Below, one piece after another: positions 24,234-32,132 of a stretch of 50,017 nucleotides of DNA. The notes under the pieces were generated by a model. It did not search any database. It was not told the origin of the DNA and saw only the letters and a program-made list of their open reading frames with translations. A program made the translations under genes and the position numbers. The DNA lies in assembly GCA_017417385.1 (NCBI GenBank), contig JAFPZF010000062.1, positions 1 to 50,017 of the forward strand, written 5' to 3'. Source of the stretch: Bacteroidales bacterium. GTDB taxonomy: Bacteria > Bacteroidota > Bacteroidia > Bacteroidales > Marinilabiliaceae. Every line of letters starts with the position of its first letter. The stretch's first letter is position 1.

Positions 24234-24270
24234 CCAAAGAACAAGAGGAAACAACAAACAATAGCATCAG

Positions 24271-25338
24271 ATGAAAAACGTCGTAACATTCGGAGAGATA
24301 TTGCTCCGCCTGACACCGCCAGGGTACGAGAAGTTCGTTCAGACAGAGAGGCTGTGCGCCTCGTTTGGAGGAAGCGAGACCAACGTAGCAGTATCGTTGG
24401 CGCAGCTCGGGCTAAAGAGCGAGTTCGTCACACGACTGCCAGAGAATCCGATAGCCGAGATGGCGATAAACAGCATAGCGAGATACGGAGTCGGGACGAG
24501 CAAGATCGTCAGAGGCGGGGACAGAGTAGGACTCTACTACTACGAGAACACCCCGTCGATGAGGGAGTCGAAAGTCGTCTATGACAGAGCAGAGTCGTCG
24601 TTTGCGACGAGCGGGGCAGGAGACTACGACTGGGAGAAGATATTCCGGAGGACAGACGACCCGAGCAAGACCGTAGATTGGTTTCACTGGTCGGGCATAG
24701 GTCCGTCGCTATCGCAAGAGGCGGCAGACGCCACACTAGCGGCAGTAAGGACAGCGAGGAGAATGGGGATAACAGTATCGTCGGACCTCAACTACAGGAA
24801 GAACCTCTGGAGATATGGCAAGACGAGCTACGAGATAATGCCCGACATAGCCAAGGAGTGCGACGTACTCTTCGGGACAGAGGGAGAGTATGAGAAGACA
24901 TTCGGGATAAAGCCACTGACAGACTTCACGATGAAGAGCGACAAAGAGGAGCTCGACATCGAGCCGCACAGGGAGTTCTGCGAGAAGGTAATGAAAGTCG
25001 CGGAGAAGTGCAAACTGATGTTCGTAGCGTTGCGAAATGTCGTCGATGCGTCTCATCATGTCTTCATAGGGCTACTGATGACAAGGGAAGGCGAGATGCT
25101 ACAATCGAAGACCTACATGATAGATCCCGTCGTAGACTGCGTCGGATGTGGGGACGCATTTGCAGCGGGGATGATATACGGCATCAACAAGTACCCGAAT
25201 GACAACAGGCAGGCTCTGGAAGCAGCGACAGCAGCGGCAGTCCTGAAGAACACCATGAGGGGGGACTTCAACCTATCTACGGCAGAAGAAGTCGAGAACC
25301 TAAAGGGTGGAGACACCTCGGGGAGAATAAGCAGATAG
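24271..25338 (+). CDS. kdgK: PfkB-family sugar kinase, probably 2-keto-3-deoxygluconate kinase
   Basis: This 355-residue ribokinase-fold enzyme phosphorylates a sugar at the expense of ATP. The N-terminal VVTFGEILLRLTPPG and the GGSETNVAVSLAQLG segment (33-47) are those of KDG kinases. The catalytic motif is DCVGCGDAFAAG at 289-300 with Asp295. It is slightly longer than the roughly 310-340 residue norm, owing to inserts near 110-135. KDG kinase usually neighbours an aldolase or uronate genes; none is here, so substrate specificity is inferred from sequence resemblance only. The next gene follows after three bases. Confidence 0.8.
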   Translation: MKNVVTFGEILLRLTPPGYEKFVQTERLCASFGGSETNVAVSLAQLGLKSEFVTRLPENPIAEMAINSIARYGVGTSKIVRGGDRVGLYYYENTPSMRESKVVYDRAESSFATSGAGDYDWEKIFRRTDDPSKTVDWFHWSGIGPSLSQEAADATLAAVRTARRMGITVSSDLNYRKNLWRYGKTSYEIMPDIAKECDVLFGTEGEYEKTFGIKPLTDFTMKSDKEELDIEPHREFCEKVMKVAEKCKLMFVALRNVVDASHHVFIGLLMTREGEMLQSKTYMIDPVVDCVGCGDAFAAGMIYGINKYPNDNRQALEAATAAAVLKNTMRGDFNLSTAEEVENLKGGDTSGRISR

Positions 25339-25341
25339 GAG

Positions 25342-26094
25342 ATGTTTTTCAGCCTTTCTAGAGTAGCAGTATGGTTGACGTCGCCGACGGCATACCTCGT
25401 CATCCTGCTGACAATCGGGTTGACGCTCAAGAGTCGGCGGAAGCGGATAGCAGTGGGCGTCGTAGGAGTCTTGACAGCGTTTCTACTGTCGTTGCCACCG
25501 ATATTCAAGAAAGCGGAAGCGGCGTGGATACCGAGCGAGACACTGACAATAGACAGCACGAGGCATTACACATACGCCATATTGCCAGGAGGGTTCAGCA
25601 ACTACGACACGACCCTACACAGACCAGAATGGGCGGAAGCAGTGGATAGACTGACGAGTGCCGTCGGACTGATGAAAGCAGGGATAGTAGACACAATAAT
25701 CATCACAGGAGACGGACTGTCGAACTACAGCAAGAGAGCGAGTGGAGGAGACGAGATCAGCCAGAGGGAGATAGGGAAGCTATTCGGGATAGACGGGAAG
25801 AGAGTAGTATCGGAGTATCAGGCGAAGAACACATTCGAGAACATAAAGAACACTAAAACGATGCTTGAAGGGAGATTGAACGATGATAGGGACGTCTTGA
25901 TAATAAACTCGGCGATGTACATGCGAAGGACGATGCTATGTGCAGAAGCGCTCGGATGGGGATGTGAGTTCTATGCCGTCGACTATAACCAGATGGTGAA
26001 CTACAAGGCGCCGAGTCCGTATCTGTATTATGACTGGATACGATATCTACACGAGATAGTAGGGTATGCGTCATACTGGGTGCACTACAAGTAA
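25342..26094 (+). CDS. YdcF/SanA-like DUF218 membrane protein
   Basis: This 250-residue protein has two N-terminal hydrophobic helices (about 10-27 and 36-54) followed by a DUF218 domain. The domain opens with YAILPGGFSNYD (residues 74-85), where relatives have a conserved Gly-rich turn. It continues with IVDTIIITGDGLSNYSKRA, a conserved acidic Glu in KNTFENI, and DVLIINSAMYMRRTMLCAEALG. ElyC/SanA/YdcF proteins are linked to envelope maintenance, without an agreed reaction. It is the last gene of a run from crcB and is followed by a strong terminator. Confidence 0.82.
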   Translation: MFFSLSRVAVWLTSPTAYLVILLTIGLTLKSRRKRIAVGVVGVLTAFLLSLPPIFKKAEAAWIPSETLTIDSTRHYTYAILPGGFSNYDTTLHRPEWAEAVDRLTSAVGLMKAGIVDTIIITGDGLSNYSKRASGGDEISQREIGKLFGIDGKRVVSEYQAKNTFENIKNTKTMLEGRLNDDRDVLIINSAMYMRRTMLCAEALGWGCEFYAVDYNQMVNYKAPSPYLYYDWIRYLHEIVGYASYWVHYK

Positions 26095-26119
26095 CCCGGT
26101 GGAAATGAGCAGCGATAAA

Positions 26120-26156
26120 GGGGAGGGCAGCGAATGGCTACCCTCCCCTCGTTTTG
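26120..26156 (+). terminator. Terminator after the ydcF-like gene; left flank of the skew-inverted segment
   Basis: GGGGAGGGCAGC (26120-26131) pairs with GCTACCCTCCCC (26137-26148), 11 of 12 positions, with a TCGTTTTG tail. The core is nearly identical to a hairpin at 32066-32094, on the far side of a C-rich block. Confidence 0.85.
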
Positions 26157-26229
26157 AGACCGATTTGACTTAATTCACTCCCACTACCCTACCCCTCTAT
26201 GCTTGTCTTGAACCTTTAGAAAATACGGC

Positions 26230-26271
26230 GTAAATCGACATTCGTAGGGAGTAAATCGACGTACGTAGAAT
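26230..26271. repeat. Two tandem 21-base units
   Basis: GTAAATCGACATTCGTAGGG (26230-26249, plus A) is followed directly by GTAAATCGACGTACGTAGAA (26251-26270). The 21-base period equals two helical turns, which would suit a regulator binding one DNA face. It lies 170 bases upstream of the promoter of the lipoprotein gene. No gene is visible in 26157-26440. Confidence 0.6.
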
Positions 26272-26440
26272 TTAATTCTCAGAAATGAGAAATAGATATA
26301 CCTTTGAGACATCAAAACGTCGTGACGCCACGACAATTTGACAAACACAATGAGATAGGATTCCCCACCAGACTCTAATTGCATTTAACTAATAACATGA
26401 TTACAAAATAAAATTAACTACTCAAGTAAAAACGAATATA

Positions 26441-26448
26441 TAATTTTG
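26441..26448 (+). promoter_or_regulatory. Predicted -7 box of the outer-membrane locus
   Basis: TAATTTTG matches TAnnTTTG. Transcription would begin near 26455, giving a leader of about 85 bases and ruling out the in-frame ATG at 26451 as the start of the following gene. The surrounding AT-rich sequence differs from the purine-rich leaders elsewhere. Confidence 0.55.
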
Positions 26449-26540
26449 TCGTGAAATCATTTGGCAAAGGACATCTGAAATCAAAGTGGACCTCTTGTCT
26501 TTGCGTAGATGACAATGAAATCATAACAAACAAAAAGACT

Positions 26541-27656
26541 ATGAAACATAGTGTTATCAACTATCTGCTTGTTTCGCTAATTGCTTGCCTTGCCTTTGTA
26601 AGCTGCAATAGCGAGATAGACAAAGAACTGACCTCCCTCGATTGGCAGGTTGAGCGTGCTGAGAGTGAACTCGCTAACATTCTCACTGGTGACGAACTCG
26701 ACAAGTACCTCCACGATGAGACCTACGTCGTCTCCGATGACAACGACACTGTCAAGGTCGAGACCCGTGCTTCGCAGGCTTACCTCGAGTACGCTCGCAA
26801 CTACAGGAACTCCATCTCTACCGGGAGTAACAAGGCGATGAAGCTTCCTCCCGTCGCTGATCAGTACAGGTTTGTTGGCGTCGTCCCTGCGCAAGGTGCA
26901 AATCATCATGGTCACGTATGCGGAGACTACCAGATGATAATCGTTCACTATGACGCTGAGGATAACCGTCCAACAACAAAGTATCTCTACATGGACGAGA
27001 ATGGCTTCAAAGCTGACCCCGAGCGCATAGCGAATGTAAGTTGGGAAATCACAAATGGTGATGTTGATATGCGCTTCTGTAGAGTTCCTGCCATTCTATT
27101 CCCTAACAATAGATACTATTACGCTGTCCTTGCTCTTGATGATGTATTTCATACAGAATACCTTGAAACCCCATACGCCAGCGCTGGTTTCTATGATTTT
27201 GTAGAGGTGCTTATGGATGCTGATGACAATCACAACAATACATACGTTAAGGTGGGAGAATATGGGCAACCACATGGACCGAGATATGGTGACACATACT
27301 GGTCAGAATACAACATAAACGTTGAAAGCACAGGAAACCTAAGGCTGCCGTTTCTTGTGTTTGCACCGTACAATTCCAAGTCGTCCTCTCTGCCTGACTT
27401 AGGCTTCTCTTATGCTGTGTTCGGTCAATTAGATGGTTATCATCGAGAAAGCATTGTAATCGACGACGAAGATAAAAGCAACATCAACATAGCTAATGGT
27501 TATGATGCAGAACTAGTTGACGGCTACGGTGAATTAACAATCCGCAGAAAAGAGACTGACAAACCCAGCAAATACAACGAAGACTTCAATTTCTTAAATC
27601 AAGAACGAAATACTCAGTTCTTCTTTTCGATTAAGTACCTTCCAATTAATTACTAA
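26541..27656 (+). CDS. Exported lipoprotein of unknown function
   Basis: This protein of about 371 residues has a lipoprotein signal peptide ending in LAFVSC (Cys22). I do not recognise the family. A Glu/Asp-rich, helical N-terminal part (residues 25-75) is followed by a beta-rich domain. NHHGHVCG at 121-128 clusters three His and one Cys and could bind a metal. The ATG at 26541 is chosen because the signal peptide begins there, it follows a run of A, and the predicted promoter lies after the earlier in-frame ATG at 26451. It is first in a four-gene plus-strand set with a DUF4249-like protein, a DsbA-like protein and a TonB-dependent receptor, so it is probably a surface or periplasmic partner of that receptor. 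Codons are C/T-ending, unlike nearby plus-strand genes. Confidence 0.7.
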   Translation: MKHSVINYLLVSLIACLAFVSCNSEIDKELTSLDWQVERAESELANILTGDELDKYLHDETYVVSDDNDTVKVETRASQAYLEYARNYRNSISTGSNKAMKLPPVADQYRFVGVVPAQGANHHGHVCGDYQMIIVHYDAEDNRPTTKYLYMDENGFKADPERIANVSWEITNGDVDMRFCRVPAILFPNNRYYYAVLALDDVFHTEYLETPYASAGFYDFVEVLMDADDNHNNTYVKVGEYGQPHGPRYGDTYWSEYNINVESTGNLRLPFLVFAPYNSKSSSLPDLGFSYAVFGQLDGYHRESIVIDDEDKSNINIANGYDAELVDGYGELTIRRKETDKPSKYNEDFNFLNQERNTQFFFSIKYLPINY

Positions 27657-27715
27657 TACAATCATTAATAATTGCAGTCGTACACTACTGCAATTATTTT
27701 TAACCAACTACAATC

Positions 27716-28606
27716 ATGAATCGAATCACCCCTCTTATCTCCTTCTTGCTCATACTCCTCCCCGCCTGCATCGAAGTCTTCGAAACAATAGAATTGTCAA
27801 AAGTGGAGTATGGCATCACAGCTACTATTTCTACTAATGATTCCACTCAAAGGCTTACCATAACAAATGGTAAACAAATCAATAGTAATGATATTGTTGA
27901 AATCGATAGCGCACTGCTGATTGACTATGACGGATCTGTACTAAGATACGAGATTCCAAACGAATGGGAATATCAGTATAGGGATTATACAATACGTGTA
28001 AAGTTAAACCACTTACCTGAAGCCGGACAGACCTACACTATCAAAGTCTTCCTCAATGGATGCTGCCATGAAGCAACACAGACCATACCACAGCCTGTCA
28101 CCTTTTCTCACATCACTGAATCGTTATCCGCTCCCACAAAAGATGGCGATGACGAATACGTTCCTACTCTTTACTTCACAAAGGAAAACAATTGCGACAC
28201 CAATTACGTCATGTTTTCTCCTTACTTGAGTGGTAATTTTCTCAATGCCACCACCACATACTTCAGCGATGAAGACGTAACCCCTGGAACCTACGGCATC
28301 ACTGCTTTCAGAAGCTTCAGCAACGAACCCCTTAGTAGCATTGGAAGCAACTACGGAAGAGGCCATCGCTACTACGACAAAGAGCTCCACAAATACGTAT
28401 ACGTAGATGACTGCTACGTAATAGAGGTCGCCACCATGACAAAAGAGAACTACAAATTCATGAAAGCTGTCAACAAAGTCTACAACTCCGATGGCGGCAT
28501 GTTCCTATCCCTCCCCGCAAATCTGCCTACAAACTTTTCTGGGCCTAATGTCCATGGCCAGTTTATGGCTCTAAACATTCAAACCATTATCGCAAAAGCG
28601 CAATAG
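27716..28606 (+). CDS. DUF4249-like lipoprotein
   Basis: This 296-residue protein has a signal peptide with lipobox LLPAC (Cys18). The body is beta-rich, starting YGITATISTNDSTQRLTI and followed by YTIRVKLNHLPEAGQTYTIKV, the layout of DUF4249 proteins, which Bacteroidota encode beside TonB-dependent receptors. The end (SLPANLPTNFSGPNVHGQF) matches the typical DUF4249 C-terminal pattern. Cys116-Cys117 (NGCCHEA) is unusual in an exported protein and suits a thiol partner such as the next gene. DUF4249 has no established reaction; a surface role with the receptor is inferred from gene pairing. Confidence 0.7.
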   Translation: MNRITPLISFLLILLPACIEVFETIELSKVEYGITATISTNDSTQRLTITNGKQINSNDIVEIDSALLIDYDGSVLRYEIPNEWEYQYRDYTIRVKLNHLPEAGQTYTIKVFLNGCCHEATQTIPQPVTFSHITESLSAPTKDGDDEYVPTLYFTKENNCDTNYVMFSPYLSGNFLNATTTYFSDEDVTPGTYGITAFRSFSNEPLSSIGSNYGRGHRYYDKELHKYVYVDDCYVIEVATMTKENYKFMKAVNKVYNSDGGMFLSLPANLPTNFSGPNVHGQFMALNIQTIIAKAQ

Positions 28607-28627
28607 AACTAAACACTATCATTATCA

Positions 28628-29653
28628 ATGAGATTATTACACTTTTCCGCCTTGCTGGCGGCAGTCTTTGCTGTGCTTGTTCTGAACTCATGTAGCAGAC
28701 ATGACAACAAACCAATCAGTATCGTCTCTATCAAGGGAGATTACATTCCTAACGAGTTAGTACTCAACGAAACTGAGACTCAAGGCATATACGACCATCT
28801 TTGCCGCATATACGACATCCGACGCGCCGCCGCTGAATCTTTTACCGAAGGCTACGTCCTGAACGCCGAGGCGCAACGCCTCAACATATCCACTGATAGC
28901 CTCGTCAGCACCTATGTCTTAAGACATCTGACTGAAAAAAGAATAGCACAGACTATTGAGTCTGAAATGATAGGTAGTCAGATTTCTATTGCTACCCCTG
29001 ATGGTCCTAAACTTGTCTACACGGGAAGCGATGAAGGTCTCAGAGAACTTCAACGCTTGACGGCGGAACTCATCAGACTGGATTTTATCGACTCCCTTCG
29101 GACGGCCTACGACGTAAAGATTTGCATTCCTGCCCCTATCGGACAGAAACTCTCTATATCCACAAAAACACTCACTCGCATTCCGATGAAGTCTGCTGTC
29201 GGCAAGCCTTTACGTACTTTCACCTTGTTTGCCGACCCTGATTGCAAAGCGTGCAGAAAAGCCTACTCTCAACTGTCAGAAGCGACCGACTCTCTCGACG
29301 ACGACATCGAACTGGACTTCGTCTGCCACACGCCATCTTGCAATGTCTCCAGCAAAGCTATTGTCGCCGCCAGCCGTCAAAACCTCGGCCCCGCTATGCT
29401 AGACATGATCATGACCTCCAGCACGGCTCTCACCCTCAAAGAGCTCCTGCTTATAGCTGACGACCTTGGTCTGGATACTGCCCGATTCTCTACCGACCTT
29501 GCTGACAGATCTCTCGATATGTCTATCGATTCCATCTACGAATTCAACAATAAGGCTGGAGTGGTCGAGACACCTACCGTCCTCCTCGACAATCGCCCTC
29601 TCTACAAGGGCTACGAACGTAACATCCTGATTGCTAACACACCGAAACACTAG
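28628..29653 (+). CDS. DsbA/thioredoxin-fold lipoprotein with CxxC
   Basis: This 341-residue exported lipoprotein has lipobox VLNSC (Cys22). The N-terminal helical part (about 40-165) resembles the SurA-like segments attached to some Bacteroidota thiol proteins. The C-terminal domain (195-335) has a thioredoxin fold with TLFADPDCKACRKAY, giving active-site Cys206 and Cys209. The cis-proline motif ETPTVLLDNRP (Pro316) completes it. This is the DsbA/DsbG arrangement for disulfide exchange. It lies between a DUF4249-like protein with a CC pair and the receptor gene, so those neighbours are plausible substrates. It starts 21 bases after the preceding gene and ends three bases before the receptor ATG. 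Confidence 0.75.
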   Translation: MRLLHFSALLAAVFAVLVLNSCSRHDNKPISIVSIKGDYIPNELVLNETETQGIYDHLCRIYDIRRAAAESFTEGYVLNAEAQRLNISTDSLVSTYVLRHLTEKRIAQTIESEMIGSQISIATPDGPKLVYTGSDEGLRELQRLTAELIRLDFIDSLRTAYDVKICIPAPIGQKLSISTKTLTRIPMKSAVGKPLRTFTLFADPDCKACRKAYSQLSEATDSLDDDIELDFVCHTPSCNVSSKAIVAASRQNLGPAMLDMIMTSSTALTLKELLLIADDLGLDTARFSTDLADRSLDMSIDSIYEFNNKAGVVETPTVLLDNRPLYKGYERNILIANTPKH

Positions 29654-29656
29654 TCA

Positions 29657-31987
29657 ATGAACAGACATATTCTCTTTGTTCCGATACTGTTCTCCTCTCT
29701 CTACACCTCTGCACAGATCTCCGGGACTGTCGTCGACGCCCGCACGGGCGAAGCCCTCTCTGGAGCTGTCGCTCTCTTCGGCGGACACGCCACTGTCACC
29801 AACAACTATGGTTTCTTCTCTATCGCCAACGCCAACGCCACAGACTCCCTCCGGGTCTCCTTCCTCGGCTACAAGCCATACCTCGTCCTCGTGGACGCAC
29901 GTAAGACTCACACCATTGCAGTCAAAATGGAGGAAGACGCAAAGAGTATTGGCGAAGTCACAGCCAAGGCGAGCTCCATCTACAAGGCCGAAATGGCTTC
30001 GCCCGTCATGAGCCACCACCACGTCACACAAGAGCAACTCCGCAGCGTGCCTATGATCTTTGGCGAGCCTGATGCTCTCAAGACCCTACAACTCATGCCT
30101 GGAGTCAACAGTGTCGCCGACGGCTCCTCCAACCTATCTGTCCGTGGCGGATCCCACGACCAGAACCTCGTCATCCTCGACGAAGCCCCAGTCTATAATC
30201 CTACTCACGCTATCGGCATGATATCCGCCTTCAACCCCGATGCCGTCCGTAGCGTCGATATGTTCAAGAGCTCGCTTCCCGCTCGATATGGAGGACGGCT
30301 CACCTCCGTCGTCGACGTCCGCATGAAGGAAGGCAACAACCAGAAATATGAGGTCAACGGCGCTGTCGGCATCATCAACTCCCGCCTCGCCATCGAAGGC
30401 CCTATCAAGAAAGACACCTCCTCTTTCCTCGTTAGCGGTCGCGCCGGCTACGGCAAATTCTTCAACAAATTCGCTGAAATGTTCAACAAAAGGCACCACC
30501 ACGACAATGACAAACTAGCCTTCAACGACATCACAGCTAAAGTCAACAGACGAATGGGCAACGGCGACCGTCTCTATCTCTCCGCCTACATGACTAACGA
30601 CAACTTCCACTTCAACGTCATCGACAATGCCGCGGAAATCAAGTGGAACAATCGGACTCTGACAGGCAGATGGAACCACATTTTCTCGCCGACTGTCTTT
30701 GCCAACACCACTGTCGCCGCTAGCCACTACGGCTACAAGCAACACCACGCCTACGGCTCTATCGTCTATGACTGGACGGCATCTATGGGAGAGGTAGATG
30801 CCAAACTGGACCTCGACCACACTACCAGTTTCGCACACCTCACATACGGCGCCGACATACAGTTCCACCACTATCGCCCTGGGAAAATCGCTCCCATCAA
30901 CGGCAAGTCCATGAACACCCACGACATGGGCTCGCGGAACATGGCTACGGCGGCAGCCTACCTATCTGCCGAGAAGACCTTCTTCGACCGACTGAACATT
31001 AGCGCTGGGCTCCGTCTGTCTCTTAATGCTCAACTGGGCCCCGTCAACACCATCTCCTACGCCGATGCCGAGCGCGAAATACCAGTTGACACTACCCGCA
31101 CTTCTCGTCTCAACCTCGCCAAGGCCTACTTCAACCCCGAACCGCGACTCGCCACTTCCTTCGTCATCAGCGAATACCTGACACTCAAGGCCAGCTACAC
31201 CCACACTTGCCAAGGTCAACATCTCCTCTCTACTTCAGCCCTCTCCATGCCGACCGACATCTGGGTCCCCGCCGATACGCATATCAAACCCCAGACAGCC
31301 AACTCTTTCGCTATCGGTCTCCATGGAATCATCCCACCCCTCGACATCGAACTCAGCGCAGAAGCGTACTATCGTGAGACGAAAAACCTCCTCGACTTCA
31401 AGGATGGCGTAGATCTCAAGATGAACGAGTTCTACGAGCAGGCTACCCTCCAAGGTCGTGGCCGCGCCAAAGGTGTCGAGTTCATGCTCCGTAAGGACGC
31501 CAGACGCTTCTCACTCATGACGTCCTACACCCTCTCAGTGGCCAAACGACAGATCAACGGCATCAACGACGACCGCTGGTACTACGACCTCTTCGACCAA
31601 CGCCACAACTTCAGCTTCACCGGACTTGTCAACATCACAGACCGCATCAGCCTCGCCACGACGTTCAACTACCACACCGGAGGACGACGCACACTTCCAA
31701 CGAGCGCAGTCAAATTGTACGGAAACACTTTCGGCATCTACACTGAGCGCAACGGCTACACCATGCCAGACTTCCACCGTCTCGACTTATCAGCACACTT
31801 CAAACTCCGCAACCACGGACGCTACCACCACTCCATAGACTTGTCTGTCATCAACGTCTACGGACGAAAGAACGTCTTCAACGTCCTCGTAAAACCGGAA
31901 GTTATACAGTATTGGGACAACCAGGATTACAAGATGATGTACCTCTACCGTTGGGTTCCTTCCATCACATACATATTCCGATTCTGA
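29657..31987 (+). CDS. TonB-dependent outer-membrane receptor with carboxypeptidase-like N-terminal domain
   Basis: This 776-residue protein has a signal peptide ending YTSAQ. A carboxypeptidase regulatory-like beta domain follows (about 20-100: ISGTVVDARTGEALSGAV, then LRVSFLGYKPY). The plug is at about 115-225 (GSSNLSVRGGSHDQNLVILD) and a 22-stranded barrel reaches the C-terminal aromatic WVPSITYIFRF. It is shorter than SusC (about 990) and has no SusD neighbour, so it is not a glycan SusC. It has His clusters (SHHHVT, KRHHHDND, KQHHAYG) that could line a metal or cofactor path. It belongs with the three preceding lipoprotein genes. The substrate is unknown. Codon use is C-rich, like minus-strand genes elsewhere in the window. 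Confidence 0.87.
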   Translation: MNRHILFVPILFSSLYTSAQISGTVVDARTGEALSGAVALFGGHATVTNNYGFFSIANANATDSLRVSFLGYKPYLVLVDARKTHTIAVKMEEDAKSIGEVTAKASSIYKAEMASPVMSHHHVTQEQLRSVPMIFGEPDALKTLQLMPGVNSVADGSSNLSVRGGSHDQNLVILDEAPVYNPTHAIGMISAFNPDAVRSVDMFKSSLPARYGGRLTSVVDVRMKEGNNQKYEVNGAVGIINSRLAIEGPIKKDTSSFLVSGRAGYGKFFNKFAEMFNKRHHHDNDKLAFNDITAKVNRRMGNGDRLYLSAYMTNDNFHFNVIDNAAEIKWNNRTLTGRWNHIFSPTVFANTTVAASHYGYKQHHAYGSIVYDWTASMGEVDAKLDLDHTTSFAHLTYGADIQFHHYRPGKIAPINGKSMNTHDMGSRNMATAAAYLSAEKTFFDRLNISAGLRLSLNAQLGPVNTISYADAEREIPVDTTRTSRLNLAKAYFNPEPRLATSFVISEYLTLKASYTHTCQGQHLLSTSALSMPTDIWVPADTHIKPQTANSFAIGLHGIIPPLDIELSAEAYYRETKNLLDFKDGVDLKMNEFYEQATLQGRGRAKGVEFMLRKDARRFSLMTSYTLSVAKRQINGINDDRWYYDLFDQRHNFSFTGLVNITDRISLATTFNYHTGGRRTLPTSAVKLYGNTFGIYTERNGYTMPDFHRLDLSAHFKLRNHGRYHHSIDLSVINVYGRKNVFNVLVKPEVIQYWDNQDYKMMYLYRWVPSITYIFRF

Positions 31988-32065
31988 CGAGAAAGACTTT
32001 CTATGTCTTCAGATTCAAGGTTCAGAAGGCAGCATCTATAATCATCAGACACACTTAATCAAAAC

Positions 32066-32095
32066 GGGGAGAGCAGCTGACGGCTACCCTCCCCT
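32066..32095. terminator. Bidirectional terminator-like hairpin; right flank of the skew-inverted segment
   Basis: GGGGAGAGCAGC (32066-32077) pairs with GCTACCCTCCCC (32083-32094), 10 of 12 positions. On the minus strand the tail is GTTTTGATTAAG, which suits the gene ending at 32133. On the plus strand it can end the receptor operon. The core is nearly the same as the hairpin at 26120-26148. Confidence 0.75.
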
Positions 32096-32132
32096 ACTCT
32101 ATTAGTCGAAATTTGTCGAATCGAGACTAAGA

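Noticed and set aside
26451-26540. 30-codon extension of the first lipoprotein
   Set aside because: It would begin at or before the predicted transcription start and would bury the lipoprotein signal peptide.
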